Positions 30,798 through 42,468 of a DNA stretch of 64,000 nt are shown here, in pieces; position 1 is the first letter of the stretch; every line of letters begins with the position of its first letter. Origin of the DNA: Siphlonurus alternatus (lineage: Eukaryota > Arthropoda > Insecta > Ephemeroptera > Siphlonuridae). Where the stretch lies: assembly GCA_949825025.1 (NCBI GenBank), contig OX463787.1, positions 17,047,707-17,111,706 on the forward strand, read 5' to 3'. The notes beneath the pieces are model-generated. The model was not told where the DNA came from. It was given only the letters and a program-made list of their open reading frames with translations, and ran no database searches. The translations under genes were made by a program, and so were the position numbers.

Positions 30798-31904
30798 ATT
30801 GTAAATTATTTTGGCATAATAATTTTTCTTTTGGTAAGATGGTAATATTTTAAAATTATTTGTTTTTTTTTTCATAAAATAATCAAAGTTTAACGTAAAG
30901 TAATTGTAGAATTCTTCTCATAAAGTATTGTGTTTTGTAGTGTTAATATTTAAATAATTTGCAACATTTTGTATTTTAATTAAAAAATTAAACTAAATTT
31001 ATTACATAAATTAATTTTTTGTTTTAATATTGTAACTTTTGTATTTAATGGTGAAAATCTTAAATCATGTGCTCAAATTTATTCATTGATTTTTAAGTCG
31101 ATGATTTTTTGATGACCTGCAACGAAAATTTGTCTTCTATCACTTTCTTTCTTTGTACGTTTGTTTATATTTTGAATAAACTTTATGTAAATGTTGTTAT
31201 TATTTTTGTAAGAAATCTTTTTAATACGATTTTTTAATTATATTTTTGTAATTTTCATGATTGCTGCAAAGTTTAATTGTCAAGTGAAATTTTCATGTAA
31301 AAGTGAAATGTAATTATTATTGTCATTATATTCACATTTTTGTACTTTTTAATATCATTCATTATATTATTATTTTATTCAAAGAGGCTTAACATTCTGT
31401 ATTTGTGTATTATTATAATTATAAAAATACAGAATTACACTGTCTGCTAAGAAATTTAATGTATAATATTTTTTCTAGCGATAAGACAATATTTTTGATA
31501 AACACTGTACGTATAATTAAAACATTTGAACTCTTCCTCACTCAATTAAACCTCATAAAATTAAATTGTGTTAAATAAAAATAAATTTGAACACTAAGCC
31601 AAGGGTTAAAAGAAATGTCGTGACCTTTGTAATTTTTCATTAAACAAAATTGTCACTCACAAAAAAATACATTATTTAAAATATGTTTATAAAAAGATAC
31701 TTTCATTGTATATAATATATATGTAATACAATTTGTATAATAGAAGCAACAATTACCTTAAAATATAAAAAGTTATGTAGATCGTGGTCGTTTAAAAGGA
31801 GCTTATAGAATTTGGTCTTGAGGCGAGCGAATTTCATCCACTTTGTGAGCTCCTGGGATTGTGCAAGCTGTTTTTATGAGACCACGAACGATGTTTAAAA
31901 TATA

Positions 31905-32032
31905 TGGGCGCGATTCACGAAGCAGTTAGCCAGGTTTCTAACCACGTTTAGCTTAACCATAAAACACGTAAATAGGTATATATCGTTAAACGTGGTTACA
32001 AACGTGGCTAATTGCTTCGTGATTCGCACCCA
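31905..32032. mobile_element. Foldback with GATTCACGAAGCA ends
   Basis: TGGGCGCGATTCACGAAGCA at the left, inverted TTGCTTCGTGATTCGCACCCA at the right. The inner arms are AACCACGTTTAGC-like. Confidence 0.8.
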
Positions 32033-32734
32033 ATATAGATATCACTTGAGTACCAAATACTATTTAAAACTAAAAAAAAAACTTCTGCAAATATGTCTTG
32101 GTCAAATTAATTTAATAAACCCGCCAACCAGAAGTGAAAGAATATACTTCCGGTTTAATATCATGTTAATTTTATATTTAAAAACAAGACAGTACGCTTT
32201 TTGTTTCTTTTAGTGTTAAAAGTTATGGTACTTTCAAGTGATTTTTTGACCTTTTTAACGGTCATTAAAAGTTTGAGTCAGTAATTTAATTGAACAACGA
32301 ATTTTGTAATTAATTTTTCTATAAATCTACCAATTATATAGTCAATATTGTATATTGTATTTTTAATAATGTATACTTTTATAATAATTATATATATATT
32401 TAGCTCAAAGCATTAAATAAATTTCAAATATATTTTAAACATTGTTTTTTTTTTTATTATTATTTATGAAAATAAATTATATTTTATTTTATTGACAGTA
32501 AATGCATACTTTGATACAGGAACTCAAGTTATGTATTGTAAAAATTTTCAGAAATTTTTAAACCCTGTAAAGCCCTTAAAATTGTGCTTCAAATAGCCGT
32601 TGCGTCATAGTAATGTAACTAATTGAATTTCAGTATAATTATAATAAATTATATGCTTGGTTGTATTAAATATTTACTCTGACGTCACAATATTTTGCAG
32701 CACAAATTTTAGGGTCTTTGAATTTTAATGTACA

Positions 32735-32856
32735 ATCGTCGCCTTGGAAAATTTCTCTTGGCGACCTTGTTAATCACCATGCCACGTAAGAATGATACAG
32801 AGGGCTTGGTGATTAACAAGGCTGCAAAGGGAAATTTTCCAAGGTGACGAGTGTAC
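32735..32856. mobile_element. Foldback with CGCCTTGGAAAATTTC arms
   Basis: CGCCTTGGAAAATTTCTCTT and TTGTTAATCACC are inverted as GGTGATTAACAAGG and GAAATTTTCCAAGGTGACG. A degraded relative lies just before lectin exon 5 (about 51855-51995). Confidence 0.7.
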
Positions 32857-33368
32857 CTTGAAAAAAATGACAATTAATATTTATAACTTGAAGTCAAATG
32901 GATTCAAATTGTTTAGAGAATTTCACGAATGTCTATCCTTTTTATATCTCAGTATTAGAATGCAAATATATAGGGATGAAGGGTGGTCAGGAAAGACCAG
33001 AGCAACATCATATATTTTTATATTCTCTAACCCTATATTAGTAAGAGGGCAGTAGAGAGTAGAATTTGAGGTAACTATGGTATAGGATAGGCTGGGGTCT
33101 CTACTATAATATTAGTGTTAAGTATAATACTGGCCTGATATTCAAGTATATAAAATAATATATCTATAGGTTTCAATTTTATATTATAATTTTAATAATT
33201 TATGCTACATAGTTAATCTAGCAACAGATGCAACAATTCAGACAAAAATAATAATTTTATTAATTAATATATTATTAATTTTTTATAATTTAGAAAAACA
33301 ATTAATAAATTTTACACATTTTTGTAGAGATTTGTCACAATTGCTTCAATGCTTCTCAAAAATCATGC

Positions 33369-33691
33369 AATGGAGTATTGAACTCATTTTTTTTTATTGC
33401 AGAAATGGATAAAGGGTGCAAAGTTATGCTACCCTGATTTTTTTCAGATTTTTCAGAGCCCGCGGGAACTATTTTTAAAAAAATATTAAAAGTTCTTTTT
33501 TTGACGTCACGAGACGCCGCTCCTTAAGAAAAAGATAGGACTTGTCGCCGCGTGACGTCACAAAAAGGACTTTCAATAGTTTTTTTAAAATACTTCCCGG
33601 GCTCTAAAAAATCTGAAAAAAATCAGGGTAGCATAACTTTGCACCCTTTATCCATTTCTGCATTAAAAAAAATTGAGGACAATACTCCATT
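33369..33691. mobile_element. CRE hairpin element A, copy 3
   Basis: Full inverted arms with TGACGTCA in each near the centre, separated by a loop with GCCGCTCCTTAAG and TAGGACTTGTCGCC. Ends ATGGAGTATTGAAC and ACAATACTCCAT. Confidence 0.88.
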
Positions 33692-34130
33692 CTAACTAAA
33701 CTCACGGTAGAAAAAATAAATAAATAATAATAATAATTTCAGTTTCTATTTATCTACTGTTTGATAAAAAAATGTTAATTATACTTTTTTGAACTACTGG
33801 TTGACTTATGTGTAAAAAAAAAAAAAATCTCTTTTCGTTGTCTGATTTGATGCACGCAATGTACAGTACAGGAAGTTAGAGCAACGTTTTTGTTATCAAA
33901 ATAATTTGGGGGGTGTGTGATGAAAAAATATCGTAGCTCGTAAAACACATTTAAAAAAAAAAACGTTGTATATTTATTGTCAACGGTGCATGAAGAATGC
34001 CGTTCAAAAGAGTTATAAGGTAAAAGCAATAAAAATTTTTATTGAGTAGATAATGTTATGTATATGCAGTACGTATTATGTATATTTTACATGCAATGTG
34101 TTTTGTACTAATGAGATTTCATCCACGATG

Positions 34131-34295
34131 GGGGATATTCACAAAGCACGTTAACCCCCACTTTAGCTCCGATTTTTAACCCTGGTGCTAAACTATGAGC
34201 TTAACATGGTTAGCCCCTGATTTAGTACCATGTTTAGCACCAGGGTTAAAAATCGGGGCTAAAGTGGGGGTTAAAGTGCTTTGTGAATGTCCCCC
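34131..34295. mobile_element. Foldback with GGGGATATTCACAAAGCAC ends
   Basis: Long arms including CCCCACTTTAGC, ATTTTTAACCCTGGTGCTAA and their complements. Confidence 0.85.
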
Positions 34296-34855
34296 AAAGT
34301 TATCTATAATCTTTTTTTAACTCATTAAATTAGTTTCAATAATAATTGTGCTCTCTATAACTAACGCCAGTGATAAATTATGGCATAATATTAATTTATA
34401 ATTATATTTTTATGCATAATCTATAATTATAAAGGGTGCACCAAAAGTCCTTGGCAATTTGACATTTTTTTTTCTCTTTTGCATAAATGAATAGAACTTT
34501 ATACAAAAAGTTCAATATATTGATTCATCTTTTTTTTTTTAAAAAGATATTTCTGAATGTGAAAACTCTGAAAAGTACGTGTAAATATGTAAATATGGCG
34601 AGCTGCAGGTTTGAAGATCATGCTCTTTTTTCATATAATACGCGAGATTAGTGAGATTACGTCTTTTTTCCTCTTCTTAAGGCATAAAATGTTAGAAATA
34701 TTGTCTTCATTTCATCCTCACTTTGAGCGAAGAGGAAATAAGATGTGTTTTAGAGGTAAAAATAATAGGTTTAGACGTGTAAAGGATGAGTTGAAGACGT
34801 AATTTTTCAACTAGGAATATTCTTATTTTATTAAGAGGCGTCAGTTGACACCGGA

Positions 34856-34977
34856 AAGTTGTACTTTCAAAGTTTTTTTAAAAATACTTCCCGAGTTCTA
34901 AAAATTATGAAAAATAAGCATAACTTTGCACCCTCTATCCATATCTTTAATCAATATTTTTGAGGTCCATACTCCAT
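34856..34977. mobile_element. CRE hairpin element A, right half only
   Basis: Matches only the right arm (ACTTTCAAAGTTTTTTTAAA to GAGGTCCATACTCCATT). The 5S SINE starts directly after it. The left arm is absent. Confidence 0.75.
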
Positions 34978-34978
34978 T

Positions 34979-35390
34979 GGCGTGGCGCAGTGCATTGACC
35001 GGTTCTCGTTAGATTACCGAAGTCAGGCTACGTCGAGCGTGGTTAGTACTTGGATGGGTGACCGTTTCAAGTAATAATTACCTTGCTCCCTCCCTGGGGT
35101 AAATTCATCTCGCTTTCCACCCAGTACAGTGATGCACTTTTGTGTGCATGGTTTCCCAGGCTTTGGACATCGCTTTGGTCCATTGAGAAAAAGTAGAGGT
35201 GTCCTCCGGTCCTGACTGAGGTTTTCCACGGTTCCCTCAGTCTCACCTCAGTGAATGCTGGGACGCGTAAACATGCAGGCCGTGGCCAACATCCGTTCCC
35301 TACCTTATCCCTACATTCCCTACCCATTACTCCGCCGCGAGCTGTAAGCTCTTAGGGGTGTATCCTTATAAAAAAAAAATAAAACATACA
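34979..35390 (+). mobile_element. 5S-rRNA-headed SINE, copy 1
   Basis: Bases about 35005-35065 match the internal promoter of 5S rRNA: TTCTCGTTAGATTACCGAAG, then GGTTAGTACTTGGATGGGTG. A body of about 300 bp follows, with GAGGTTTTCCACGGTTCCCT and AGGCCGTGGCC blocks that resemble the conserved central domain of some invertebrate SINEs, then TAAGCTCTTAGGGGTGTATC and an A-rich tail with TAAA. It is a retroposon and not a 5S gene: the 3' third of 5S is replaced. It begins one or two bases after a half copy of the CRE hairpin element. Confidence 0.85.
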
Positions 35391-35499
35391 AAAATGTACC
35401 TCTATATAAACTGAATCTATATTATACATCAATTTGATTCTTCATTTTATGTATATTATAAAATTCACCCCCAATATTTTGGAGCCCTCTAACACTTTT

Positions 35500-35648
35500 A
35501 AGCCGGTATTATACGATACAATTTTTCTAATTATTATATATATTTTTTCCATACAAGAAAACTTCAACTCCATTTGTTTGTATGGAAATAAAATTTTCTT
35601 GGAAGGAAAAATTGTATGCAAAATTGTATCGCGTAATACCGGCTTTAG
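35500..35648. mobile_element. Foldback with AAGCCGGTATTATACGATAC ends
   Basis: The left arm AAGCCGGTATTATACGATAC and right GTATCGCGTAATACCGGCTT are inverted; A+T-rich loop. Confidence 0.8.
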
Positions 35649-35666
35649 AAAATTGCTTCAAAATAT

Positions 35667-35727
35667 TGTGATGTCATAGGCATGTAAATATTTAACACGT
35701 AAGACGTTGCATGACTATGACGTCACA
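35667..35727. repeat. Short TGACGTCA hairpin (family E), reverse orientation
   Basis: GTGATGTCATAGGCATG and CATGACTATGACGTCAC arms; the loop is shortened. Confidence 0.7.
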
Positions 35728-36146
35728 GTGTGTTTTTCGTCCAATTTGAGGGTTAAAACAAAGTTTTAGAAAAATTGAAAAACATAACTAAAAAACTAGT
35801 TTATTTTATCCAAAAATATTATTTTGTTCGTCAGGCAAACTTTTTACTTGAGACTTTTTAACATGTAATTTTGTTTTGTTATTAAATTTTTACGTCAATT
35901 ATTGCAAAACAAAGCCTACAAATGGAAATGATGTTGAGTCATATCTATAAAAAATAATTTTAACTTTGCGTTCAAAACAGTGATGCTTGGTATGAGCAGA
36001 ACATTTCATCTATGAAAAAATTATTAATTAATTATTCATATTAATATATATTACGAGAAACCAAGGGGTTCTTACATACATGAAACAAAACCTCAATAAT
36101 GTGATTGCACTGAAATTATGACTTTGAGTGTACTAAAAACTTGTGA

Positions 36147-36987
36147 CCGCTATACAGTGGCGTAGCCAGGATTTGCCCAAGGGGGGGGTTCATCAGGATA
36201 AAGATTGAGAACAGCTCACTGGGGGGTTTGGGGGGCGAAGCCCCCCAATAGCCCGTCGCAGGCGCGATTTTTTTTAAGGACACGCCCCCTTTTTAGGGTA
36301 AAATAATGGAAAAATACTATTATATTAGAGCTAGGATAAAATATATAGCCTGATGCAATTTTTTTACCATTTTATTTTTTTTTTCACCCCATTTTTCAAT
36401 TTCTTTTGAATACGTGCGTATAATAAATAAAGCTTTGAATAAATCATTTTAATTAAATCAAGTAATTTATGTAACAACTTTTATATTATTTTTATAGAGT
36501 CAGTGTACGTGTCATTTAATTGAATTTGATGTTTAAAATTTATTTAATAATCCAAGTTCACATCATTAAGATATTGTAAAAAATAAATAAAAAAATAAAA
36601 AAGGGAATTGCTTCTCTTATTTTTGTTAAATTTTGTCTGCACCGGGCGCGTGGAGCAACCAATTAAATGAAAGTGCGGCACACGTGAGAGCGTTTTAATT
36701 TATACAATAGTAGTTATATGCACATGCAGTTTGTAAGGGAAATAAAACATTTATTTATGAGTCGCACTTTTTCCTGTTAAAATTAGAAACTAACTTATAA
36801 TTTGTTTATTTTAAAGAAAAGACTACTTGATACCCCTAAATTTCAATTTTTTATTTAACTTTTTTTTTTTTCAAATTTATATAATTTTTCCTTTTTTCTT
36901 CTTATATCCAGTCACTACTCGATCTTCATGGGGGGGGGGTTTAAACCCCGAACCCCCCCCCCCCGTGGCTACGCCACTGCCGCTATA
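36147..36987. mobile_element. 825 bp hAT-like non-autonomous element with perfect 8 bp target duplication
   Basis: CCGCTATA at 36147-36154 and again at 36980-36987 flank an element starting CAGTGGCGTAGCCAGG and ending with the inverted CGTGGCTACGCCACTG. G- and C-runs sit just inside both ends. The interior is A+T-rich without coding capacity. Eight-base duplications and CAGTGGCGTAGCCA ends are typical of hAT non-autonomous families. Confidence 0.9.
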
Positions 36988-37269
36988 AAACAATTTTTTG
37001 GTGCTATATAACAATTTATCTCAACAAGTAATAATATAATGCATTGTCCATTGTAGTTGCATGTTTCCAATATATTCGTAAAAATATTCACAACGCTGCT
37101 TGAGGTGAGACAATGGTGCTAGTGAAGTTAAAAAGGTAAGGATGTAAGTTTAATGAGATTTCAGAACAAACCCCGGAGGTCCATTGGTTTTAATGAAGGC
37201 TTCAAGTTAGTGCACCTCGTGATGCTCATTTGTGTCGCTAAGGTCCATCTTGCACTTGAAAATGAAGCA

Positions 37270-37597
37270 ATGAGGTATTAGAATGTGAAAATTTTAGTGG
37301 CTTAATCGAAAGAAGGAGTAAAAATTATGCAGGTACTGTGAATTTTTTCAGATTTTTCTGAGACCAGGAACTATTTTTAAAAAATGATTGAAAGTCTATT
37401 TTATGACGTCACGGGCGGCACTACCCTAACCTTTTTCTTAAGGAGTGCCGCCCGTGACGTCATCAAAATAGATTTTCAATAATTTTTTAAAAACAGTTCC
37501 CGGTCTCAGAAAAATCTGAAAAAATTCATTCACAGCACCATATTTTTACCCCTTCTTTCGATTAACCAACTAAAATTTTCACATTCTAATACCTCAT
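37270..37597. mobile_element. Hairpin element C (TGACGTCA centre, different ends)
   Basis: Ends ATGAGGTATTAGAATGTGAA and its complement. The inner arms carry the TTTCAGATTTTTCTGAGACC block shared with element A, and TGACGTCA occurs in both arms around GGGCGGCACTACCCTAACC. Confidence 0.85.
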
Positions 37598-37867
37598 TAA
37601 AGCGTTTTTTTTTTTTTTTTTTAACTTTTCTCGGTAAAAATGAAGTAAAAAATCTAAAGCTGGCATTAATAACTGCATTTTCTGTTTGGAATGAATTAAG
37701 GTCCTTTAAGGAATTTTTCCTGAAAAACCACAGAGAAGAAACAAAGTCGTTTTTTTTCCTGCATAGGTTTAGATATGACAGTGGGAGCACCGAAAAAAAA
37801 TCAGCTAGACTTGAAACCTCTATTGCATTTGCCCAGGGAGCTTAATTAATTAAAACTCCCCAAGGTC

Positions 37868-37903
<36 letters not shown>

Positions 37904-37904
<1 letters not shown>

Positions 37905-38040
37905 TGGGAGCGATTCACTAAGGAAGTTATCCAGGTTTCTCACTAACCACGTTTAGTGTCATCGAATTAAGCTTGCGCTATTCGCGGTTAGTGAAAAACC
38001 TGGATAACTTTCTGGATAACTCTTTTATGAATCGCCCCCA
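37904..38040. mobile_element. Foldback with GGGAGCGATTCACTAAGG ends
   Basis: Arms GAAGTTATCCAGGTTT and its complement, right end GAATCGCCCCCA. It sits directly beside a (TA)n run. Confidence 0.75.
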
Positions 38041-38118
38041 TTAATTATAACTGTGCAGATTTGTAAAAAAAGTTAAGAAGAAGTTTTACATGAAGCTATA
38101 ATATGGACGGAAACCGAG

Positions 38119-38474
38119 AATGGACAACGTACATGAAATTTTTTTATTGCAGAAACAAATAGAGGGTACCAAATTATGCCATGCCACTCTGAATTTTTTC
38201 AGATTTTTTTTTTTTTTTTTTTTAAACCCAGAACTATTTTTAAATAATTATTGAAAGTGCGGCACGCCACGCACTCTGGAGGCGTCAATAGACGTCTCGA
38301 TCCTATCCTTTTTATTAAAGATTCAGGGGTGCCAAATTAACTTACAGAACTTTCAATAATTATTTAAAAATAGTTCTGAGTTTCAAAAAAAATCTGAAAA
38401 AATTCAGGGTAGCATAATTTGGTACCCTCTATTCGTTTATGCATGCAATAAAAAAATTAAGTAGCTTGTCCATT
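38119..38474. mobile_element. Hairpin element B, copy 2
   Basis: Ends AATGGACAACGTACATGAAA and AGCTTGTCCATT; centre GGAGGCGTCAATAGACGTCT. Confidence 0.8.
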
Positions 38475-38506
38475 GAGCTATTGTGAGAAAATCATGCAGC
38501 TCGTTG

Positions 38507-38839
38507 AATGGAGTACCGACCTCAATTTTTTTTATTGCAGAAATGATGAGAAATGGATAGAGGGTGCAAAGTTATGCTACTCTGATTTTTTTCTGATTTT
38601 TTATAGAGCCCGGCAACTATTTTTTAAAAATTATTGAAAGTACAGAAAAAGTACCGCCTCCTGCCGCCTCTCTTAATAAAAGATAGGACCCAAAAGGGAC
38701 GTGGATTCGAACCCGACCTCACCAAAACTTTTTAGCAATACTTCCCGGTCCCTGGAAAATCTGAAAAAAATCAGAGTAACATAACTTTTGGTCCTCTATC
38801 CATTTCTGCTATAAAAAATTTTGAGGTCGATACTCCATT
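38507..38839. mobile_element. CRE hairpin element A, copy 4 (diverged centre)
   Basis: Ends AATGGAGTACCGACCTC and GAGGTCGATACTCCATT. The centre matches copy 1 (GGGACGTGGATTCGAACCCG) and lacks TGACGTCA, so it defines a subfamily. It begins about 30 bp after a type B element. Confidence 0.85.
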
Positions 38840-39055
38840 TGCTCAGATCATAAGTGATTTTCATAATTTAATTCATTATCCTTCTGACAGAAATAATTAC
38901 TATAAATTATGACTCTGATTGAAGAAAATAATTTAATTTTGCGCTTTAAATGATCATATTATTATATAGTAACTGTGTCAAAAATTATTGTATATAAATG
39001 AATAGAACATACAAAATTGTGCTCCTCTTATTTTCTTTTACATTTTACATTTGTA

Positions 39056-39310
39056 GTAGAAAACAATTCGATACTAAGGAAAATTTGAAAAACGTCCCTG
39101 AATTTAATGAAACTAGTATTTTAAATCACAATTTTGCTATTGGTTAAATGTGTAGGGAGGCTTGTTATTATATGGCAACTCCATGTTGGTCGTACCGTCC
39201 ACTACAACAGTTCCGAGTACATCGACCACTGTTGATACTTCTTCGGTGACTTCAACGACTGCAACTTCTGTGTCAAACGTGACATATATCAACATCTACA
39301 AAGAATAAAT
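39056..39310 (+). pseudogene. Decayed duplicate of the glycosyltransferase 3' end
   Basis: Nearly identical to 43363-43712, from the stretch coding FDTKENLKNVPEFNE through part of the Ser/Thr tail to the same end codons. A GAA to TAA change (GEM becomes G-stop-M) and a large deletion in the Thr/Ser tail make it non-coding. The similarity continues downstream for about 1.6 kb, so this is the left part of a segmental duplication and not a retrocopy. Confidence 0.85.
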
Positions 39311-39505
39311 AATACATTTTAATATTTAAATTATTCACATTGCAATATTACAGTTTTTTAACGTTCTATTTTTTTTTCCTATGAATTTTTTGTATTTAGT
39401 TATTTTGATATAGATAGAGGACATCGAGTTATTAAATTTTAAGGGTGTTAGAAGTTACATTTCTGCATTAAAAAATTCATACAAATCATACAATGTATCA
39501 TTATT

Positions 39506-39780
39506 AATGGAGTATCGACCTCAAAAATTTTTATTGCAGAAATGGATAGAGTTATGTTACCCTGTTTTTTTTTCAGATTTTTTTGAGCCCGGGAACTATT
39601 TTTAAAAAATTATTGAAAATCCTTAAGGAGCGGCGTCTCGTGACGTCACAAAAAGAACTTTTAATAATTTTTTAAAAATAGTTCCCGGGCTCTAAAAAAT
39701 CTAACAAAAAATCAGGATAGCATAACTTTGCACGCTCTATCCATTTCTGCAATAAAAAAAATGGAGTTCGATACTCCATT
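39506..39780. mobile_element. CRE hairpin element A, copy 5, within duplication copy A
   Basis: Ends AATGGAGTATCGACCTC and GATACTCCATT. Shorter than the others: one of the two TGACGTCA blocks is deleted with part of the loop. Confidence 0.85.
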
Positions 39781-41036
39781 ATGTTTCATTTGATGATTGG
39801 TATTGTTTTTGTAGATTTTTTTTAATCTACAAAAAAGAAGGCGCAAATTTTTTTTTTTTTTTTTTTTTTTTAATGGGAGAATTTCAAGATCAAAAGACAA
39901 AAAAAAGTGACGTTGTAGTCATCATGTATCGTCTTTCCCTATGATTGCGTGTTAAATATTTGCGTGACTATGACGTCATTGCGTTTTACAGCACAATGAA
40001 GGGTGTTAAGAGGATTCATTTTTGCATTAAAAAAATTCATTGTAGGTTTTTCATGTGATTTTTTTTATTCATTGATTAATTTTTTATTTGTTTTATTTGG
40101 TTTCAATTAAATTTTAAATGAATGGAACTCTTGTAATGTGTAAAAAAATTATTCGTTATATAATTTTCTTTTCCTTTTTCTTTTTATTAATTACATTTAA
40201 TTTAAATATACTTTTATGTATAAATTTTGATTTAATATAAACGTGTATAAAAAAAATACGTGCGTCATTTTTTATTTTTCTATTACATATTATTTATAAT
40301 ATAATATTAATATTATATTATGATGACATAATATATGATAATATTAATATGCATTCGTTTAGTAATAAAAATATAGACACAACAATTTTTAATTTCTTAA
40401 ACTCTAGCATTGCTATAGTGGAAAGGGGGGGGGGGGAATTTGCTTTGCATTCTAAAAACACATCATATTAGTATTTTTGTGATTTTTTTTTATGTGATAA
40501 ATGTAGTGCGAAATCTTTAAAATGAATCCCACTGCTAAACTTAACTTCTAAATCCAGAAACCTCACACTTCCGGCTACTTCCGGTTTGGTAACCTCACAT
40601 TTGTTGAACTGTATAGTTCTTTCAACTTTTTACATTTCAAAATGATAAAAATGTAATCTGAAATAACGTTGATAAAATATTAGTAATTAAACTATTTGAA
40701 AATTTCTTAAAAAAAAAAATAAATACCAAAATATTAACTGATGATAGACATGCAACAATGAAGTAGGGGAACTTTTTTTACTTGTCAACTGCCAGCATTT
40801 AGTGGAAGGTTTTTGTGAAGAGACCATTTTGACAACTCAGCTTCAAAGTAAGGAGGATGAAATTGAAGAATATAATAAGGTATATTGACAATATTATAAT
40901 CTTAACTCTAGCATTAGCAAGGGAGGGAGGGGGAGGTCTTATGTAGCGGAAAAATTGTGAAACACTTTTTAACAAAAATTGTTACATTCTTAAATAGTTA
41001 TTCAAAGAATAAGTGACGTCATGGTCATGCTACGTC

Positions 41037-41039
41037 TTT

Positions 41040-41130
<91 letters not shown>

Positions 41131-41514
41131 TTTTTTTTTACAAGTATACACCCTTATGAGCTTACAGCTCGCGACGGGGTACTGGGTAGGGATAAGGTAG
41201 GGTACGGATAGTGGCCACGGCCTGCATGCTTACGCGTCCCAGCATTCGCTGAGGTGAGACTGAGGGAACCGTGGAAAACCTTAGTCAGGACGGACACCTC
41301 TACTTTTTCTCAATGGACCAAAGCGATGTCCAAAGCCTGGGGAACCACACACAAGTGCATCACTGCACTGGGTGGAAAGCGAGATGAATTTACCCCAGGG
41401 AGGGAGCAGCGTATATTTTTTACTTGAAACGGTCACCCATCCAAGTACTAACAACGCTCAACGTAGCCTGACTTCGGTGATCTAACGAGAACCGTTCAAT
41501 GCACTGTGCCACGC
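41037..41514 (-). mobile_element. 5S-rRNA-headed SINE, copy 2, with long (TAAA)n tail
   Basis: Inverse orientation to copy 1 and similar over its full length: 5S-like head at about 41425-41495, central block CCACGGCCTGCATGC-type, and tail side GAGCTTACAGCTCGCGACG. On the minus strand the element ends in about 95 bp of (TAAA)n (41037-41131), so the microsatellite seems to have grown from the SINE tail. Confidence 0.85.
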
Positions 41515-41535
41515 TCGACCTCTACAAACTGAAAT

Positions 41536-41540
<5 letters not shown>

Positions 41541-41610
<70 letters not shown>
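41541..41610. repeat. (TA)n microsatellite
   Basis: About 70 bp of TA units. Shorter runs are at 10566-10588 and 37868-37895. Confidence 0.97.
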
Positions 41611-41613
<3 letters not shown>

Positions 41614-42175
41614 CAATTCAACATACCATAATACATGTTAATGAAAATAATGAATCAAAGCGCATTCCCTTCAGTATTTTTTATTTTTATTTTTGTTTTA
41701 CAATATATGAAATAACAATAAATTATTATGCTGAATATTAGCGTTAAAAATTTAACCTAAGACATACAGCACTTGATCTAAAATATTGCGTCAGTAAATA
41801 ATAGTTCAAATTTGTAAAAAAGAGTAAAAAAACAGTGCTAATTTTGTATTTTTACTGAAAGCCTTTTTTATTTGCAATTTGCCAATCTTCGTATTTTGAA
41901 TATAATTACTTTCCTTGCGTAAAATACACTGTAAGTTAGAAAAAATTAGGAAAAAATTATATGAACTGACACTATAATAGTTACAAGTACTGACTTGTTT
42001 ATTTTGAGTTCAAGCGCATTAGAGAATTGATTTAATTAAAAAATCATTTATTTTACTAATTTCATTTTATTAACTTTCTTATGGGTACAATCATATAATG
42101 ATTAAAATATACCCTAGTTGAAAAATTACATCTTCAACTCAATCAACTCAACCAGTACGCTACGAAATGTATAAA

Positions 42176-42402
42176 CGCGGATTCAGATGGCGACAACGGC
42201 GATGCGACGCGATTTTGCACACAAGCTGTGAAATCCTATGCGGCGAGCGAATTCGCCAGGTTGCAGCAGTGAAATCGCGTTAATTACGATGCTCTTTTTT
42301 TTTTTGAATCGCCAAATATGGCCGCCAATGGATGTCACAGCAAGTGCGCATAATTCGCGTCGCGTCGCATGATAAAAATCGCAATGTGAATCTGCCTTAA
42401 TT
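42176..42402. mobile_element. Imperfect foldback upstream of the glycosyltransferase exon
   Basis: GGATTCAGATGGCGACAACG near the left and the imperfectly inverted CGCAATGTGAATCTGCC near the right, with GCGACGCGA in both arms. Weak at the tips, so called with caution. Confidence 0.55.
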
Positions 42403-42468
42403 AAGACAGCCCTCCCACTCAATTAGAATAACTTTAATTTTTTAATTGATTATTATTTTATTTTTCAG

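Larger units (their letters stand above)
39050..40930 (+). repeat. Segmental duplication, copy A
   Basis: Shares order and sequence with 43360-45240: the glycosyltransferase 3' end, a TGACGTCA hairpin (39907-39980 versus 44021-44081), a poly-G tract with TTTGCATTCTAA-like flank, the ACTTCCGGCTACTTCCGG motif (40567 versus 44586), and the stretch starting CTGATGATAGACATGCAACA (40738 versus 45094). Copy A holds a CRE hairpin element at 39506-39780 that I do not see at the corresponding place in copy B. It lacks the foldback present at about 44641-44970. Confidence 0.8.

Noticed and set aside
35005..35070. 5S rRNA gene
   Set aside because: Only the internal promoter part matches. The 3' part is replaced by the SINE body, and the second copy has the same structure.
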